DNA of 39,824 nt from Candidatus Omnitrophota bacterium (GCA_028865345.1 JAGWKL010000013.1:1-39824), one strand, 5' to 3'; numbered from the stretch's first letter, positions 1 through 11,677 are shown. Numbers and translations are program-made. The notes: generated by a model not told the origin, from the letters alone.

Positions 1-510
1 GGCATTTAAAATATGGTCCCTGTAAACCTTGGCGATCACCGAGGCGCAGGCAATGGATAGGGATTTACAATCACCATCGATGATGGTCTTATAAGCGTAG
101 GTTGATTGGGTACGAAAAATATTGCCATCCACTAAAAGCATGACCCGGCCCTCGAAATCGGCTTGGCCGCTGATCTCCGGCGGCATGCCGGCCACCAGAT
201 GGTTGACCGCCATGTCCATGGCCATGTGGGAGGCATTGAGGATATTGACCATATCAATGGCCGCTTCGCTGATGATGCCGATGCCCACGTAAGCTTTTTC
301 AAAAATCTCATGGAAGGCAGCTTCCCGGGCGCCGGGTGTCATTTGCTTGGAATCATTGATAAGGTTCTTTAAATGAAAGGTCTTAAGGCAGACGGCGGCC
401 GCCACCACCGGTCCGGCCAAAGGCCCCCGGCCGGCCTCATCCAATCCCAAAACGAAACGCAAGCCTTTGTTTCTGGCTTGCGTTTCATGATAAAGCATTT
501 TAGATGACAT
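1..510 (-). CDS. rnhB: Ribonuclease HII (partial, C-terminus outside window)
   Basis: RNase HII cleaves the RNA strand of RNA-DNA hybrids and single ribonucleotides in DNA. The frame is absent from the ORF track because it runs off the window edge; I read it from the reverse strand. It begins MSSKMLYHE and contains LGLDEAGRGPLAGPVVAA, the family's N-terminal metal-site motif (D and E of DEAGRG), then a DSK segment and DGDCKSLSIACASVIAKV, the conserved Lys/Ser-Ala-Ser-Ile-Lys region. About 170 codons are inside the window; the family is usually near 200-260 aa. The ATG at 510 lies 4 nt after the rplS stop, so it is the last visible gene of the trmD-rplS-rnhB group, a common bacterial order. 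ATG at 498 is an alternative start; neither has a strong ribosome site. Confidence 0.95.
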   Translation of the reverse strand, partial: MSSKMLYHETQARNKGLRFVLGLDEAGRGPLAGPVVAAAVCLKTFHLKNLINDSKQMTPGAREAAFHEIFEKAYVGIGIISEAAIDMVNILNASHMAMDMAVNHLVAGMPPEISGQADFEGRVMLLVDGNIFRTQSTYAYKTIIDGDCKSLSIACASVIAKVYRDHILNA

Positions 511-514
511 CAAT

Positions 515-880
515 TTAAGAGGCTGATTGGTCTACTTGAACGCGAGACTTCTTGCCTAAACGATCGCGCAGGTAATACAATTTTGAGCGCTTGACCACAC
601 CCTTGGCGACAATTTCGATTTTATCAATGACCGGCGAATTGATGGGAAAAGTCCTTTCCACACCCTCGCCGAAGGAAATCTTGCGCACGGTGAAGGCAGC
701 GGCCACACCGACACCGGTCTTCTTGATCACGGTCCCTTCAAAGGGGTGAATGCGCACCTTGTCGGCTTCCTTGACCTTGATCTTCATCTTGATGGTGTCG
801 CCGACATCAAAAGCCGGCAGGTCGCGGCGCAGGCTTTTTTCGTTGACTGCTGCAATTTTTTCAATGCTGCTGGCTATCAT
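515..880 (-). CDS. rplS: Large ribosomal subunit protein bL19
   Basis: Ribosomal protein bL19 sits at the 30S-50S interface. The 121 aa length fits the family (about 115-130). Recognisable parts are the N-terminal helix (IEKIAAVNEKSLRRDLPAF), the VGDTIKMKIKVKE strand, the HPFEGTVIKK segment, the FPINSPVIDKIEIV block and the C-terminal RSKLYYLRDRLGKKSRV tail. The start overlaps the trmD stop by 4 nt, indicating translational coupling. The usual partners rpsP and rimM are not here; trmD is preceded by tgt instead. Confidence 0.97.
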   Translation of the reverse strand: MIASSIEKIAAVNEKSLRRDLPAFDVGDTIKMKIKVKEADKVRIHPFEGTVIKKTGVGVAAAFTVRKISFGEGVERTFPINSPVIDKIEIVAKGVVKRSKLYYLRDRLGKKSRVQVDQSAS

Positions 881-1572
881 TTCGAACTTCCTTTCTTAAA
901 CAACAAATCAGGCCGGACTTTTTTTGTCTTGGCCAAAGATTCAGACTTATGCCAGGCTTCGATGGCTCTGTGGTTGCCAGATAATAGCACATCCGGTACC
1001 TTTATGCCACGAAAATCTGCCGGCCGGGTGTACTGGGGAGCTTCCAATAAATTATCTTCAAAAGTCTCCCTCAACAGGGATTCTTCCTTGCCCAGAACGC
1101 CCGGGATCAGGCGGGAGACGGCATCGACGATCACCATGGCCGGTATTTCTCCGCCGGTCAGGACATAGTCCCCCACCGAAATCTCTTCATCGACCAGGCA
1201 GTCGATCGCCCGCTGGTCAATGCCTTCGTAATGACCACAAATAATAATCAAATTTTTGTATCTCGTCAAGCCCTTGGCGTGATTTTGTGTAAAAGGCCTG
1301 CCGGAGGCACAGGTACAGATCACCCTGGCCCGGCGCCTGCCCTTGATCGCACGGACAGCGTCAAATAACGGCTGGGGCATCATGACCATCCCCGGCCCCC
1401 CGCCAAAGGGACGGTCATCGACCTTCCGGTGTTTTTTATCATCGGTGTAATCGCGCAGGTCGTGCACATGGATACAAATCTTCTTCTTTTCCTGGGCGCG
1501 CTTGAGAATGGATTGATGAAAAATGGCCCCAAACATTTCTGGAAAAATAGTGATAATATCGAAACGAAGCAT
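877..1572 (-). CDS. trmD: tRNA (guanine-N1)-methyltransferase TrmD
   Basis: TrmD methylates G37 of tRNAs with G36, using SAM, which prevents +1 frameshifting. The protein starts MLRFDIITIFPEMF, typical of the family. It has the trefoil-knot SAM site (IICGHYEGIDQRAID and SVGDYVLTGGEIPAMVIVDAVSRLIPGVLG) and the C-terminal block PQYTRPADFRGIKVPDVLLSGNH. Its 231 aa is the normal length. An AAGGA-like ribosome site lies just upstream of the ATG. It sits 7 nt downstream of the tgt stop and overlaps rplS. Confidence 0.98.
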   Translation of the reverse strand: MLRFDIITIFPEMFGAIFHQSILKRAQEKKKICIHVHDLRDYTDDKKHRKVDDRPFGGGPGMVMMPQPLFDAVRAIKGRRRARVICTCASGRPFTQNHAKGLTRYKNLIIICGHYEGIDQRAIDCLVDEEISVGDYVLTGGEIPAMVIVDAVSRLIPGVLGKEESLLRETFEDNLLEAPQYTRPADFRGIKVPDVLLSGNHRAIEAWHKSESLAKTKKVRPDLLFKKGSSK

Positions 1573-1579
1573 GCGTTCC

Positions 1580-3855
<2,276 letters not shown>

Positions 3856-5008
3856 GGTAATTGATCAGTACGGACCTGGGATAATAGTACGCAAGGATTT
3901 GTTTATAATTGAACCCCTGCTTGGCCATGCCCAAGGCGCCCCACTGGCACATCCCCACCCCATGGCCCCATCCTCGGCCGTAAAAATCCACATAATAGCC
4001 TTTCATCACGATTTTATAATTGTTACTGTCAACCACATTGGGGCCCATGATATTGCGAAAATCCACACCCTTGATGACAAGTTCGTTGCCGTTTCTCTGG
4101 GTAATCTTCAAATTCTTGATACGGCCGCTGCGGTCGCGGTCGATGATGGAAATGCCCTTGATAAGGCCTACCTTATACCCGTGGAGATCCAGCGCCTCCT
4201 GGATGTCCTTAAGGCGGAAATTCCTTTTCCAATAATAATGCGGCGACATTTTGCAAAAGGAACACGGCACCCCCATGAGCGGAGGTATGTCAGGCGCCTG
4301 CGGCCACACTTCACGGGCATCCTCGGTCATGCCTGCGCAGGTGGCGTGAAAATAGGTCGGAAAAATCTTGCCGCGATAGGTCAAGACCTGGCCTCTGGTG
4401 TAATCAACCGCCAAATCCGTCCTGTAGCGTTCAGACCCCCTGCCCCCGTAAACCTGGGAATAAATATCATTGGTCACGTCATAAGGTTGGGCAGGATTGA
4501 GGGAATACAACGCATAGGTGCGGGAGGCCACGGCCTGGGCCTTCAGCGCTTCCATGGGCCAACGGTGTGAAACTTCATGATAAAGGATGCCCTTGACGTA
4601 ATCTTCCACATCGATATCATTGACGACGGTGATGTGGTTGTCCGGAGTCCGGATAAAGGTAACCTCACCTCTGAAAGGACGTCCGTCGATGACGGCAAAG
4701 GAATCCCTGTCAGGCTCGATGGTCAGACGCGTAACATGATAAACATCCAGTCCCATGAGAATGCCCCGCTTAAGCAGCCTGACCTTGGTGTCCTCAAGAA
4801 AATCACCCCTGCCTATCACCCTGCCAGTTGTCATATCGCGCACCGCGTAGCGGCCGTGAATATTCAAGTCCACTTCCCTGGAATCACGGACGATGGCGAC
4901 CCTTATCTTCTCAGGATAATAAGACTTGGCCCCATTGGACTCTTTGGCCGCCACAGCGGCAACCACGCCCGTAGTCAAAATAAGGGCAAGCAGGATATTC
5001 CTTCTCAT

Positions 5009-5224
5009 TTATTTTTTCCCCCAAAAATACATAACGATACTGATGATGATACTCAACAAAATACACGTGGTCAAAGGAAAATAAAAGCTGAAATTTTCTT
5101 TTTTGATAAAAATGTCCCCCGGCAGGCGGCCGACGCCCGGGACCTTGCCGGCAACCATGACCAAAATCCCGATCACGATCAAAATAATACCGGCTATGAT
5201 GATGGTTTTGCCTATCTCACCCAT
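5009..5224 (-). CDS. DUF2905 small membrane protein
   Basis: This 71 aa protein has two predicted transmembrane helices (residues about 7-25 and 50-67) flanking a conserved loop, GKVPGVGRLPGDIFIKKENFSFYFPL. That loop with the FYFPL motif is the hallmark of DUF2905. Its function is unknown. The gene overlaps the end of ruvB by 8 nt and is immediately followed by the SpoIID-domain gene; this ruvB-DUF2905-spoIID-queA order recurs in several candidate phyla as far as I recall. Confidence 0.9.
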   Translation of the reverse strand: MGEIGKTIIIAGIILIVIGILVMVAGKVPGVGRLPGDIFIKKENFSFYFPLTTCILLSIIISIVMYFWGKK

Positions 5225-6212
5225 TCAAATGCTCCAGCGCTAAGGGGGTCAACTCCCTGCCCCGCGAGGTCCTGCGCAAAAATCCGGCTTTTAAAAGATA
5301 GGGCTCAACGACGTCCTCGATGGTGTCTATTTCCTCGTTCAAAGTCGCGGCCAAAGCCTCAATGCCCACCGGTCCTTTATTATACTGGGTCTTGATGACC
5401 GTCAACAGGCGCCTGTCCAGTTCATCCAGGCCTTCTGTGTCGATCTTTAAGGCGGACATGGCGTCATTTACGACTTTTAAATCGATATGGTTTTTGCCCG
5501 CATTGACCTGAGCGTAGTCGCGGCAACGGCGTAAAAGCCGGTTGGCGATGCGCGGGGTGCCGCGGGAGCGGCGGGCCAGGGCCAAACAGGCGTCCTGGTC
5601 AACGGCCACACCCAGCTTTTGCGCCGAGTTCATTACGATGCGGCCCAAATCAGTTTCGCCGTAAAATTCCAAATGATAGAAGATCCCGAAACGGTCCCTC
5701 AACGGTGTGGTCAACAGGCCGCTGCGGGTGGTGGCGCCGATCAGCGTGAAGGGTTTTAAATTAAAATTAATGGTTTTGGCATAAGGGCCTTTGTCCACGA
5801 TAAAATCGATCTTAAAATTCTCCATGGCCGGGTAGAGAAACTCTTCAACGGTCTTGGAAAGGCGATGGATCTCGTCGATGAACAGCACGTCCCCCTGCTC
5901 AAGATTGGTAAGAATGCCGATAAAATCGCCGGCTCGGTCAATGGCCGGCCCGGAGGTGACGGTGATGCTGCCCTTCATTTCAGAGGCAATGATGTGGGCC
6001 AGGGAGGTTTTTCCAAGACCCGGCGGCCCTGAGAAAAGCGTATGTTCCAGCGGTTCCCCCCGCTTTTGGGCGGCGGCCATGGCCACCCGCAGGCCCTTGA
6101 CCAAATCCTGCTGGCCTACAAAATCATCCAGGCGCTGCGGACGCAAGGACAGGCTGACGACCCTGTCCTCTTCGCTTTCCTGGTTTAATACGATCCTTTT
6201 GATCTCTTCCAT
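5217..6212 (-). CDS. ruvB: Holliday junction branch migration ATPase RuvB
   Basis: RuvB is the AAA+ motor that, with RuvA, drives branch migration of Holliday junctions. At 331 aa it has normal length. Walker A is GPPGLGKTS at about residues 62-70, Walker B is FIDEIHRL at about 111-118, sensor-1 lies in TLIGATTRSGLL, and the C-terminal winged helix contains GPVGIEALAATLNEE and GFLRRTSRGRELT. ruvA and ruvC are not in the window; scpA precedes it by 50 nt. That gap holds a 12-bp perfect palindrome (6243-6254) of unknown meaning. Confidence 0.98.
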   Translation of the reverse strand: MEEIKRIVLNQESEEDRVVSLSLRPQRLDDFVGQQDLVKGLRVAMAAAQKRGEPLEHTLFSGPPGLGKTSLAHIIASEMKGSITVTSGPAIDRAGDFIGILTNLEQGDVLFIDEIHRLSKTVEEFLYPAMENFKIDFIVDKGPYAKTINFNLKPFTLIGATTRSGLLTTPLRDRFGIFYHLEFYGETDLGRIVMNSAQKLGVAVDQDACLALARRSRGTPRIANRLLRRCRDYAQVNAGKNHIDLKVVNDAMSALKIDTEGLDELDRRLLTVIKTQYNKGPVGIEALAATLNEEIDTIEDVVEPYLLKAGFLRRTSRGRELTPLALEHLNG

Positions 6213-6262
6213 AGTATTCGTAAACCCGATTCCAGGAATTGACGGCTATAGCCGATTAACCG

Positions 6263-7009
6263 TCACGCGTGATCACCGGCAGGTTTTTCATTGACCGCAT
6301 TGCGTACGATCTCAATGTCTTCAAAATGCCGGTGCTGGACGACCGTGATCTCCTTTTGACGGGTCAATTCCAGGACAGCTACAAAGGTGCAAACGATCTC
6401 ATCCTTGCTCCTGGCACGGCGAAACAGGTCCATGAGAGAAAGGCGCTGATTTTCCACCAAAAGATGCAGCAGCTCGTGGATTTTACCTTCAACGCTGAAG
6501 ACTTCCCGGGTGATCTGATAATCTTTCTTTTCAGGGACCTGTTTGAGCGCCTCAGAAAGGGCCGTGATCAAGTCGAAAAGGGTCGCTTCCACAAGGACTT
6601 CCTGGGCATCTTCTTTGATGGCGTCCAAGCTTTCTTCGTCCACAAGGCGGGTGAATAAATTCTGCCTGAAAAGTTCCTTATGTTTAAGTTCCCCGGCGAC
6701 CAATTTGAACTGTTCGTATTCCTTCAGGCGGTCGACCAATTCCTGGCGGGGGTCGGCAGTCTCTGGGCCTGCCAGGGGGTCCGGCGGCAAAAGCATCCTG
6801 GATTTGATCTGCATCAGGGTGGCGGCCATGACCAGAAAATCCCCCACCACATCCAGATCCAGCATCTTCATCATTTCGATATATTCCATGTACTGGTCCG
6901 TGACCGTGGCAATGGGGATATCGCAGATATCGATGTCATTTTTTTTGATCAAATACAGCAGAAGGTCCAAGGGCCCTTCAAATTTCTCAAGATGAATTTT
7001 GTAATTCAT
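6263..7009 (-). CDS. scpA: Segregation and condensation protein A
   Basis: ScpA is the kleisin subunit that bridges SMC heads for chromosome condensation and segregation. The N-terminus YKIHLEKFEGPLDLLLYLIKKNDIDICDIPI is the canonical SMC-neck binding region; the C-terminus (SLMDLFRRARSKDEIVCTFVAVLELTRQKEI) is the winged-helix cap-binding part. The ORF track starts from a TTG at 7018; the ATG at 7009, one nt after the trpS stop, gives the family N-terminus. scpB and smc are not in the window. Confidence 0.95.
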   Translation of the reverse strand: MNYKIHLEKFEGPLDLLLYLIKKNDIDICDIPIATVTDQYMEYIEMMKMLDLDVVGDFLVMAATLMQIKSRMLLPPDPLAGPETADPRQELVDRLKEYEQFKLVAGELKHKELFRQNLFTRLVDEESLDAIKEDAQEVLVEATLFDLITALSEALKQVPEKKDYQITREVFSVEGKIHELLHLLVENQRLSLMDLFRRARSKDEIVCTFVAVLELTRQKEITVVQHRHFEDIEIVRNAVNEKPAGDHA

Positions 7010-7010
7010 A

Positions 7011-7991
7011 TCAACCAAAAACGGCGTCTTTGACTTGAGCGATGGTCTTCTGGGCCATGCCGCGGGCTTTCAAGGCGCCTTCCTTAAGAATATCGTTGAC
7101 AGCGTCTTTGTCTTTTTCCAACTGCGCCCTCTTTTCCCTGATGGGGGCAAGGGTTTTATTGATATGCCTGCTCAAATTCTTTTTGCAATCGACACAACCT
7201 TTAAGCGCCCGGGAACACCATTCATAACATCCCGCCGCCTCCTGGGGGGCGAAGACCTTATAATAACTGTAGACATTGCATTCCTCGGGATGGCCGGGGT
7301 CGGACATCTTTATCCGCCGCGGATCGGTGATCATGGACACGGCTTTTTTTTCGACATCTTTTTCAGTGTCCGAGAGATTGATGGTATTGCCGTAGCTTTT
7401 GCTCATCTTGCGGTTGTCCGTGCCTAAAAGCCTGGGGGTCTCGGTCAAGATGGCCTTGCAATCGGAAAAAACCTCTTTTTTGTAGATTGAATTAAACCGC
7501 CGGGCGATTTCCCGGCACAATTCCAGGTGAGGGAGCTGGTCTTCACCGATGGGAACGCCATCGGCTTTATACAGCAAAATGTCCGCAGCCTGCAGCACCG
7601 GATAACCTAAAAAGGCATACGTCTGCAGGTCCCGGGCGGTGATCTCCCTTAATTGTTCTTTATAGGTAGGGTTGCGCTCAAGCCATCCCAAGGGCGTCAG
7701 GCAGGAGAGAAACATCTGCAGCTCCAGATGTTCAACGACATCGGACTGCAGGTAAATGACGGATTTCCGGGGGTCGATTCCGCAAGCCATCCAGTCGACG
7801 GCCATTTCTACGCCGTAAGTGCGAAGTTCCCTGCTGTTTTCATACTCGCTCATCAGGGCATGCCAGTCGGCAATGCTAAAAATACAACTATAGTCCCCCT
7901 GCAGCTGGGCCCAACTTTTGAGGGCGCCCAATAAATGCCCCAGATGCAATTTGCCCGTCGGGCGCATGGCTGAAAAGACTTTTTTGGTCAT
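7011..7991 (-). CDS. trpS: Tryptophanyl-tRNA synthetase, probable [4Fe-4S] type
   Basis: This class I synthetase charges tRNA-Trp. The Rossmann signature is PTGKLHLGHLLGALKSW and the second signature is RKMSKSYGN. The track's TTG at 8000 is unlikely; ATG at 7991, 5 nt after the infB stop, gives MTKKVFSAMRPTG. A notable feature is a cysteine set in the anticodon-binding domain at C238, C259, C266 and C269 (numbered from this ATG), spaced C-x20-C-x6-C-x2-C. From memory, Thermotoga maritima TrpRS binds a [4Fe-4S] cluster with C-x22-C-x6-C-x2-C, so a cluster is likely here. The gene lies between infB and scpA in a tightly packed run. Confidence 0.97.
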   Translation of the reverse strand: MTKKVFSAMRPTGKLHLGHLLGALKSWAQLQGDYSCIFSIADWHALMSEYENSRELRTYGVEMAVDWMACGIDPRKSVIYLQSDVVEHLELQMFLSCLTPLGWLERNPTYKEQLREITARDLQTYAFLGYPVLQAADILLYKADGVPIGEDQLPHLELCREIARRFNSIYKKEVFSDCKAILTETPRLLGTDNRKMSKSYGNTINLSDTEKDVEKKAVSMITDPRRIKMSDPGHPEECNVYSYYKVFAPQEAAGCYEWCSRALKGCVDCKKNLSRHINKTLAPIREKRAQLEKDKDAVNDILKEGALKARGMAQKTIAQVKDAVFG

Positions 7992-7996
7992 ACTTT

Positions 7997-10510
7997 TCAA
8001 AGTTTACGGGCGATGGACTCGATATCGAAAACTTCGATAATATCGCCGACGGCAATGGTGTCAAAATGGGAAACCGTGATCCCGCACTCAAAACCCTCGG
8101 CGACTTCCTTGACATCGTCTTTAAAGCGTTTCAACGTGCTGATGTGGCCTGTGTGGGCGACTTCACCGTTTCGAAGGACTTCCGCCTGGGCCTTATTGCG
8201 CACCTTGCCCTTTTGGACATAACAGCCGGCCACGATACCGGACCTGCTCAACTTGAACACATTACGCACTTCCACCCGCCCCACAAAATGACGTTTGAGT
8301 TTGGGGGCCAGAAGTCCTTCCAGGGCCTTTCTTAAATCCTCGACGGCATCATAGATGATGCGGTACTCGCGCACGTCCACGGGGTTCTTGTCCAGTTCCT
8401 GGCGGGCCTTGACATCCACCCCGACCTGGAAAGCGATGATAATGGCATTCGAGGCCTGGGCCAGGACCACATCAGACGCATTCACGTCCCCAACTGCCGC
8501 GTGGATAAAACGCAGTTTGACCTCGTCCGACGGTATTTTACTTAAGGATTCCTTGAGCGCTTCCAGGGAGCCCTGCACATCGGCCTTGATCACCACGCGC
8601 AGCTCCTTGATCTCGCCCTGCTGGATCTGGGAATAAAGCTCTTCCAAAGAGACCTTGGCGGTCCCTGAAAGTTTCTCATTCTTTAACCGTTCCTGACGGT
8701 TCTCGGCGATTTCCTTGGCCTTCTTGTCATCTTCCACGGCATAAAAAATCTCCCCTGCGGCGGCAACTTCCGACAACCCCAGGATCTCCACAGGCATTGA
8801 CGGGCCGGCTTCCTTGATGGGGCGGCCGTTATCGAAAAGGGCCTTGACCTTGCCGTGCAAAGGACCGATGACGATGGGATCCCCTTCGCGCAGAGTCCCG
8901 TTTTGTACGATCAATGTGGCAATGGCCCCCTTGCCCTTGCTCATATGGGCCTCAATGACGATCCCTGTCGCTTTTTTGTCCGGATTGGCGCGCAATTCCA
9001 GGATCTCCGCTTCCAGTAAAATGCGCTGCTGTAAATCCTCGATCCCTTCACCTGTTAAAGCAGACACGGGGACAACGCCCACCTTCCCTCCCCAATCTTC
9101 GGAAGCCAGATCAAGCTCGGAAAGCTGTTTTTTAACGCGGTCCGGATTGGCGCCTTTCTTATCGATCTTATTCAAGGCCACCACAATCGGCAAATTTGCG
9201 GCCCGGGCATGGGCAATGGCCTCCTGGGTCTGGGGCATGACGCCGTCGTCGGCAGCCACGACCAGGACCACCACGTCGGTGATATGGGCACCGCGCGCGC
9301 GCATGGCCGTGAATGCCTCATGGCCTGGCGTATCCAGGAAGGTGATGGTGCTCTGATGGGGAGTATTGACGCAATAGGCCCCGATGTGCTGGGTGATGCC
9401 CCCATGCTCGCTATCGGCCACCTTGGCCCCGCGGATACGGTCCAGCAACGAGGTCTTGCCATGATCCACATGCCCCATAAAGGTGACCACGGGCGCACGC
9501 GATTTCAAAAGAGACGGATCATCTTTTTGCTGATATACATCGATAAGCTCTTCCTCGTTGGTCTTGGCTTTAATGACATTAAACCCGAACGAGTTTGCCA
9601 GTTTTCCGACGATGTCATCACCCAGGTTCTGATTGATGTTGGCAAAGACACCCATGCCTAAAAGCTTCTTTAAGACCACGTTCATTTTCTGGTTGATGCG
9701 CACGGCAAAATCTTTGACGCTGATGGGAATGGGCAGTTCAATATCCGAAAGCGGGCCTGCGGGTTGGGCCTCCGGCACTACCGCCGCTTCGATGGAGGCG
9801 GACGGTTTATGATCGCGGCCGCGCCCGGCCGCAAAGTCTTCATGGGATTTCTTACGCTTCTTAACCAAAGGCTTGATTGAAATAAACGGCTGGTCGTAGC
9901 GTTTCTTCTTGGCCGCCTCCACAGGTAAGATCTCTTTAGAAACATCTATCCTGCTGACATCAATCACAGGGGCCGCCGGCTTGGGGCTGGCGACCGGGGC
10001 CTGAGGAGCTTGCGGCTTAGGCTTGGCCTTGAGAATTTCAGGCACAGACGGCTGCAGAGCTTCGGGCTTGGGCGCTTCCGGTTTGGGGGCTTCAGGTTTG
10101 GGGGCATCAGGTTGGGGCGCAACTTCAGCTTTAGGCTGGGCCGTGGGGGCATGGGCCTTGAGCCGGGCGACTGGTTGGGCCTCCTCGAGGCCAGGTTCCT
10201 CATCGGACTCAAGGGCCGTTTTCTTCCTGGCCGGTGTTTTAGATTTTTTCGCTTTGGGGGTCGTTGCCTTAGGCTTAGATTTTTCAGCACTCGCCGCGGT
10301 TTTCGCCTTTTTAACCGGCTTTTTGGGGGTTTCGGGCTCGTCCACCGGCCTGGTGCCGATCCCTTCATCGGCCAATGCGTCACGCAGGATCATCTCGACG
10401 CCGGCGGTCAATTCGCCGCCTTCCTTGAAACGCAATTTCAAGGCATGGACCTTATCCGTGATATGTTGCTCGGTGATCTTTAACTCTTTGGCTAATTCCG
10501 CTATTTTCAT
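7997..10510 (-). CDS. infB: Translation initiation factor IF-2
   Basis: IF-2 is the GTPase that places fMet-tRNA on the 30S subunit and promotes subunit joining. The protein begins with an IF2_N helical domain (MKIAELAKELKITEQHI), then a long Lys/Ala/Pro linker (residues about 55-205) with degenerate APKPE repeats. A second IF2_N-type segment (SVKDFAVRINQKMNVVLKKLLGMGVFANINQ) follows, then the G domain with G1 GHVDHGKT near residue 346, DTPGHEAF and NKID, and finally the C-terminal beta-barrels. ATG at 10510 is preferred over the track's TTG at 10516. Length (837 aa) is normal. It follows nusA directly; rbfA and ylxR are absent from the usual positions. Confidence 0.98.
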   Translation of the reverse strand: MKIAELAKELKITEQHITDKVHALKLRFKEGGELTAGVEMILRDALADEGIGTRPVDEPETPKKPVKKAKTAASAEKSKPKATTPKAKKSKTPARKKTALESDEEPGLEEAQPVARLKAHAPTAQPKAEVAPQPDAPKPEAPKPEAPKPEALQPSVPEILKAKPKPQAPQAPVASPKPAAPVIDVSRIDVSKEILPVEAAKKKRYDQPFISIKPLVKKRKKSHEDFAAGRGRDHKPSASIEAAVVPEAQPAGPLSDIELPIPISVKDFAVRINQKMNVVLKKLLGMGVFANINQNLGDDIVGKLANSFGFNVIKAKTNEEELIDVYQQKDDPSLLKSRAPVVTFMGHVDHGKTSLLDRIRGAKVADSEHGGITQHIGAYCVNTPHQSTITFLDTPGHEAFTAMRARGAHITDVVVLVVAADDGVMPQTQEAIAHARAANLPIVVALNKIDKKGANPDRVKKQLSELDLASEDWGGKVGVVPVSALTGEGIEDLQQRILLEAEILELRANPDKKATGIVIEAHMSKGKGAIATLIVQNGTLREGDPIVIGPLHGKVKALFDNGRPIKEAGPSMPVEILGLSEVAAAGEIFYAVEDDKKAKEIAENRQERLKNEKLSGTAKVSLEELYSQIQQGEIKELRVVIKADVQGSLEALKESLSKIPSDEVKLRFIHAAVGDVNASDVVLAQASNAIIIAFQVGVDVKARQELDKNPVDVREYRIIYDAVEDLRKALEGLLAPKLKRHFVGRVEVRNVFKLSRSGIVAGCYVQKGKVRNKAQAEVLRNGEVAHTGHISTLKRFKDDVKEVAEGFECGITVSHFDTIAVGDIIEVFDIESIARKL

Positions 10511-10546
10511 ATACAACCCGACCTTCCCCTTTGATCCTTGTCTTTT

Positions 10547-11593
10547 TTACTCCTGCTCCTCTTCTTCCTTGGAATCTTCATCGGAAGGTGTCACATCAGC
10601 GGCAGGCGCCTCGACGGATGTTTCCGGGACCTCGGCGGTTTTCTGCTTTTCTTCCCATTGTTTGGCGGAATAGATGTCCAGTTCCCAGCCCACCAGCTTG
10701 CTGGCCAGGCGCACATTCTGGCCGTATTTGCCGATGGCAAGGGACAACTGGTCTTCATCCACGATAATATTAACTCTCTTTTCATCCGCGATCAACTGCA
10801 TCTGCGAAATTTCCGCCGGAGACAAAGCGGCCTGGATATATTCCTTGATGTCCTCGGAATGGCGCACGATATCGATCTTTTCACCATGCAGTTCCGTGAC
10901 GATATTTTTGACACGGCTGCCGCGCATGCCGACACAGGCGCCCACGCAATCTATTTTGTCATCTTTCGAATAGACCGCGATCTTGGTGCGCTCGCCGGCG
11001 TCGCGGGCAATGCCTTTGACCTCAATGATGCCTTCATAGATCTCAGGCACTTCCAGTTCAAAAAGACGCTTGACGAAATTAGGATGGGCGCGGGACAGGA
11101 TGATCTGGGGGCCGCGGTTTTCCCGGCGGACTTCCAGCACATAGGCCCGGATGCGCTCGCCCTGGCGGAACTCTTCCTTATTGCTCTGTTCGCTTTTAGG
11201 GATGAGGGCTTCGGACTTGCCTAAATCCACGATGATATTGCCGCGTTCAAACCGGTAGACGCTGCCGCTGATGATCTGGCCGATACGGGCATTGTATTCA
11301 CCGAAGACCACGTCTTTTTCCGCTTCACGGATCTTCTGGATGACCACCTGCTTGGCGGTCTGGGCGGCAATGCGGCCGAACTCGCTGGAATGGATCTCCT
11401 CGTCACCGGCCCAGGCCTTGATCTTGCCTGTCTTGCGGTCCAAGACCACCTTGACATCCACTTCCTTGTCCACGGTCCATATTTTCTTGGCTGCGGAAGC
11501 CACCGCCGCTTCAACGGCCGCGATCAAGGTCTCTTTATCAATGCCCTTGTCCCGCTCCAATTGTTCCAAAATAATCATTAATTCACTATCCAT
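10547..11593 (-). CDS. nusA: Transcription termination/antitermination factor NusA
   Basis: NusA binds RNA polymerase and modulates pausing, termination and antitermination. The 348 aa protein has the N-terminal RNAP-binding domain (about 1-125), an S1 domain (ISGSVYRFERGNIIVDLGKSEALIPK) and tandem KH domains (GACVGMRGSRVKNIVTELHGEKIDIV and AIGKYGQNVRLASKLVGWELDI). It ends in a short acidic tail (SDEDSKEEEEQE) in place of the AR repeats of gamma-proteobacteria. An AGAGG-type ribosome site precedes the ATG. rimP lies upstream with an 84 nt gap containing a palindromic repeat element. Confidence 0.97.
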   Translation of the reverse strand: MDSELMIILEQLERDKGIDKETLIAAVEAAVASAAKKIWTVDKEVDVKVVLDRKTGKIKAWAGDEEIHSSEFGRIAAQTAKQVVIQKIREAEKDVVFGEYNARIGQIISGSVYRFERGNIIVDLGKSEALIPKSEQSNKEEFRQGERIRAYVLEVRRENRGPQIILSRAHPNFVKRLFELEVPEIYEGIIEVKGIARDAGERTKIAVYSKDDKIDCVGACVGMRGSRVKNIVTELHGEKIDIVRHSEDIKEYIQAALSPAEISQMQLIADEKRVNIIVDEDQLSLAIGKYGQNVRLASKLVGWELDIYSAKQWEEKQKTAEVPETSVEAPAADVTPSDEDSKEEEEQE

Positions 11594-11614
11594 GACCTAA
11601 CCTCTCATTGCCTG

Positions 11615-11662
11615 CCCCCGGAGCTGTCTCCAGATCTGTCTCCAGAATCGGGGACCCGGGGG
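11615..11662. repeat. REP-like palindromic/direct repeat element in the rimP-nusA gap
   Basis: The gap has a perfect 7-bp inverted repeat (CCCCCGG at 11615-11621 and CCGGGGG at 11656-11662). These enclose two copies of the 11-mer CTGTCTCCAGA (11624-11634 and 11636-11646) with a 12-bp period. This is GC-rich and unlike the neighbouring coding DNA. It resembles the short palindromic units of REP-type families but I cannot show copies elsewhere. Alternatively it is a leader structure for nusA. Confidence 0.5.
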
Positions 11663-11677
11663 AACTGATGTTAAACT

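Noticed and set aside
6243-6254. Palindrome CGGCTATAGCCG between scpA and ruvB as an SOS or other operator
   Set aside because: It does not match a known LexA box and has no second site or convincing promoter; kept only as a remark in the ruvB entry.
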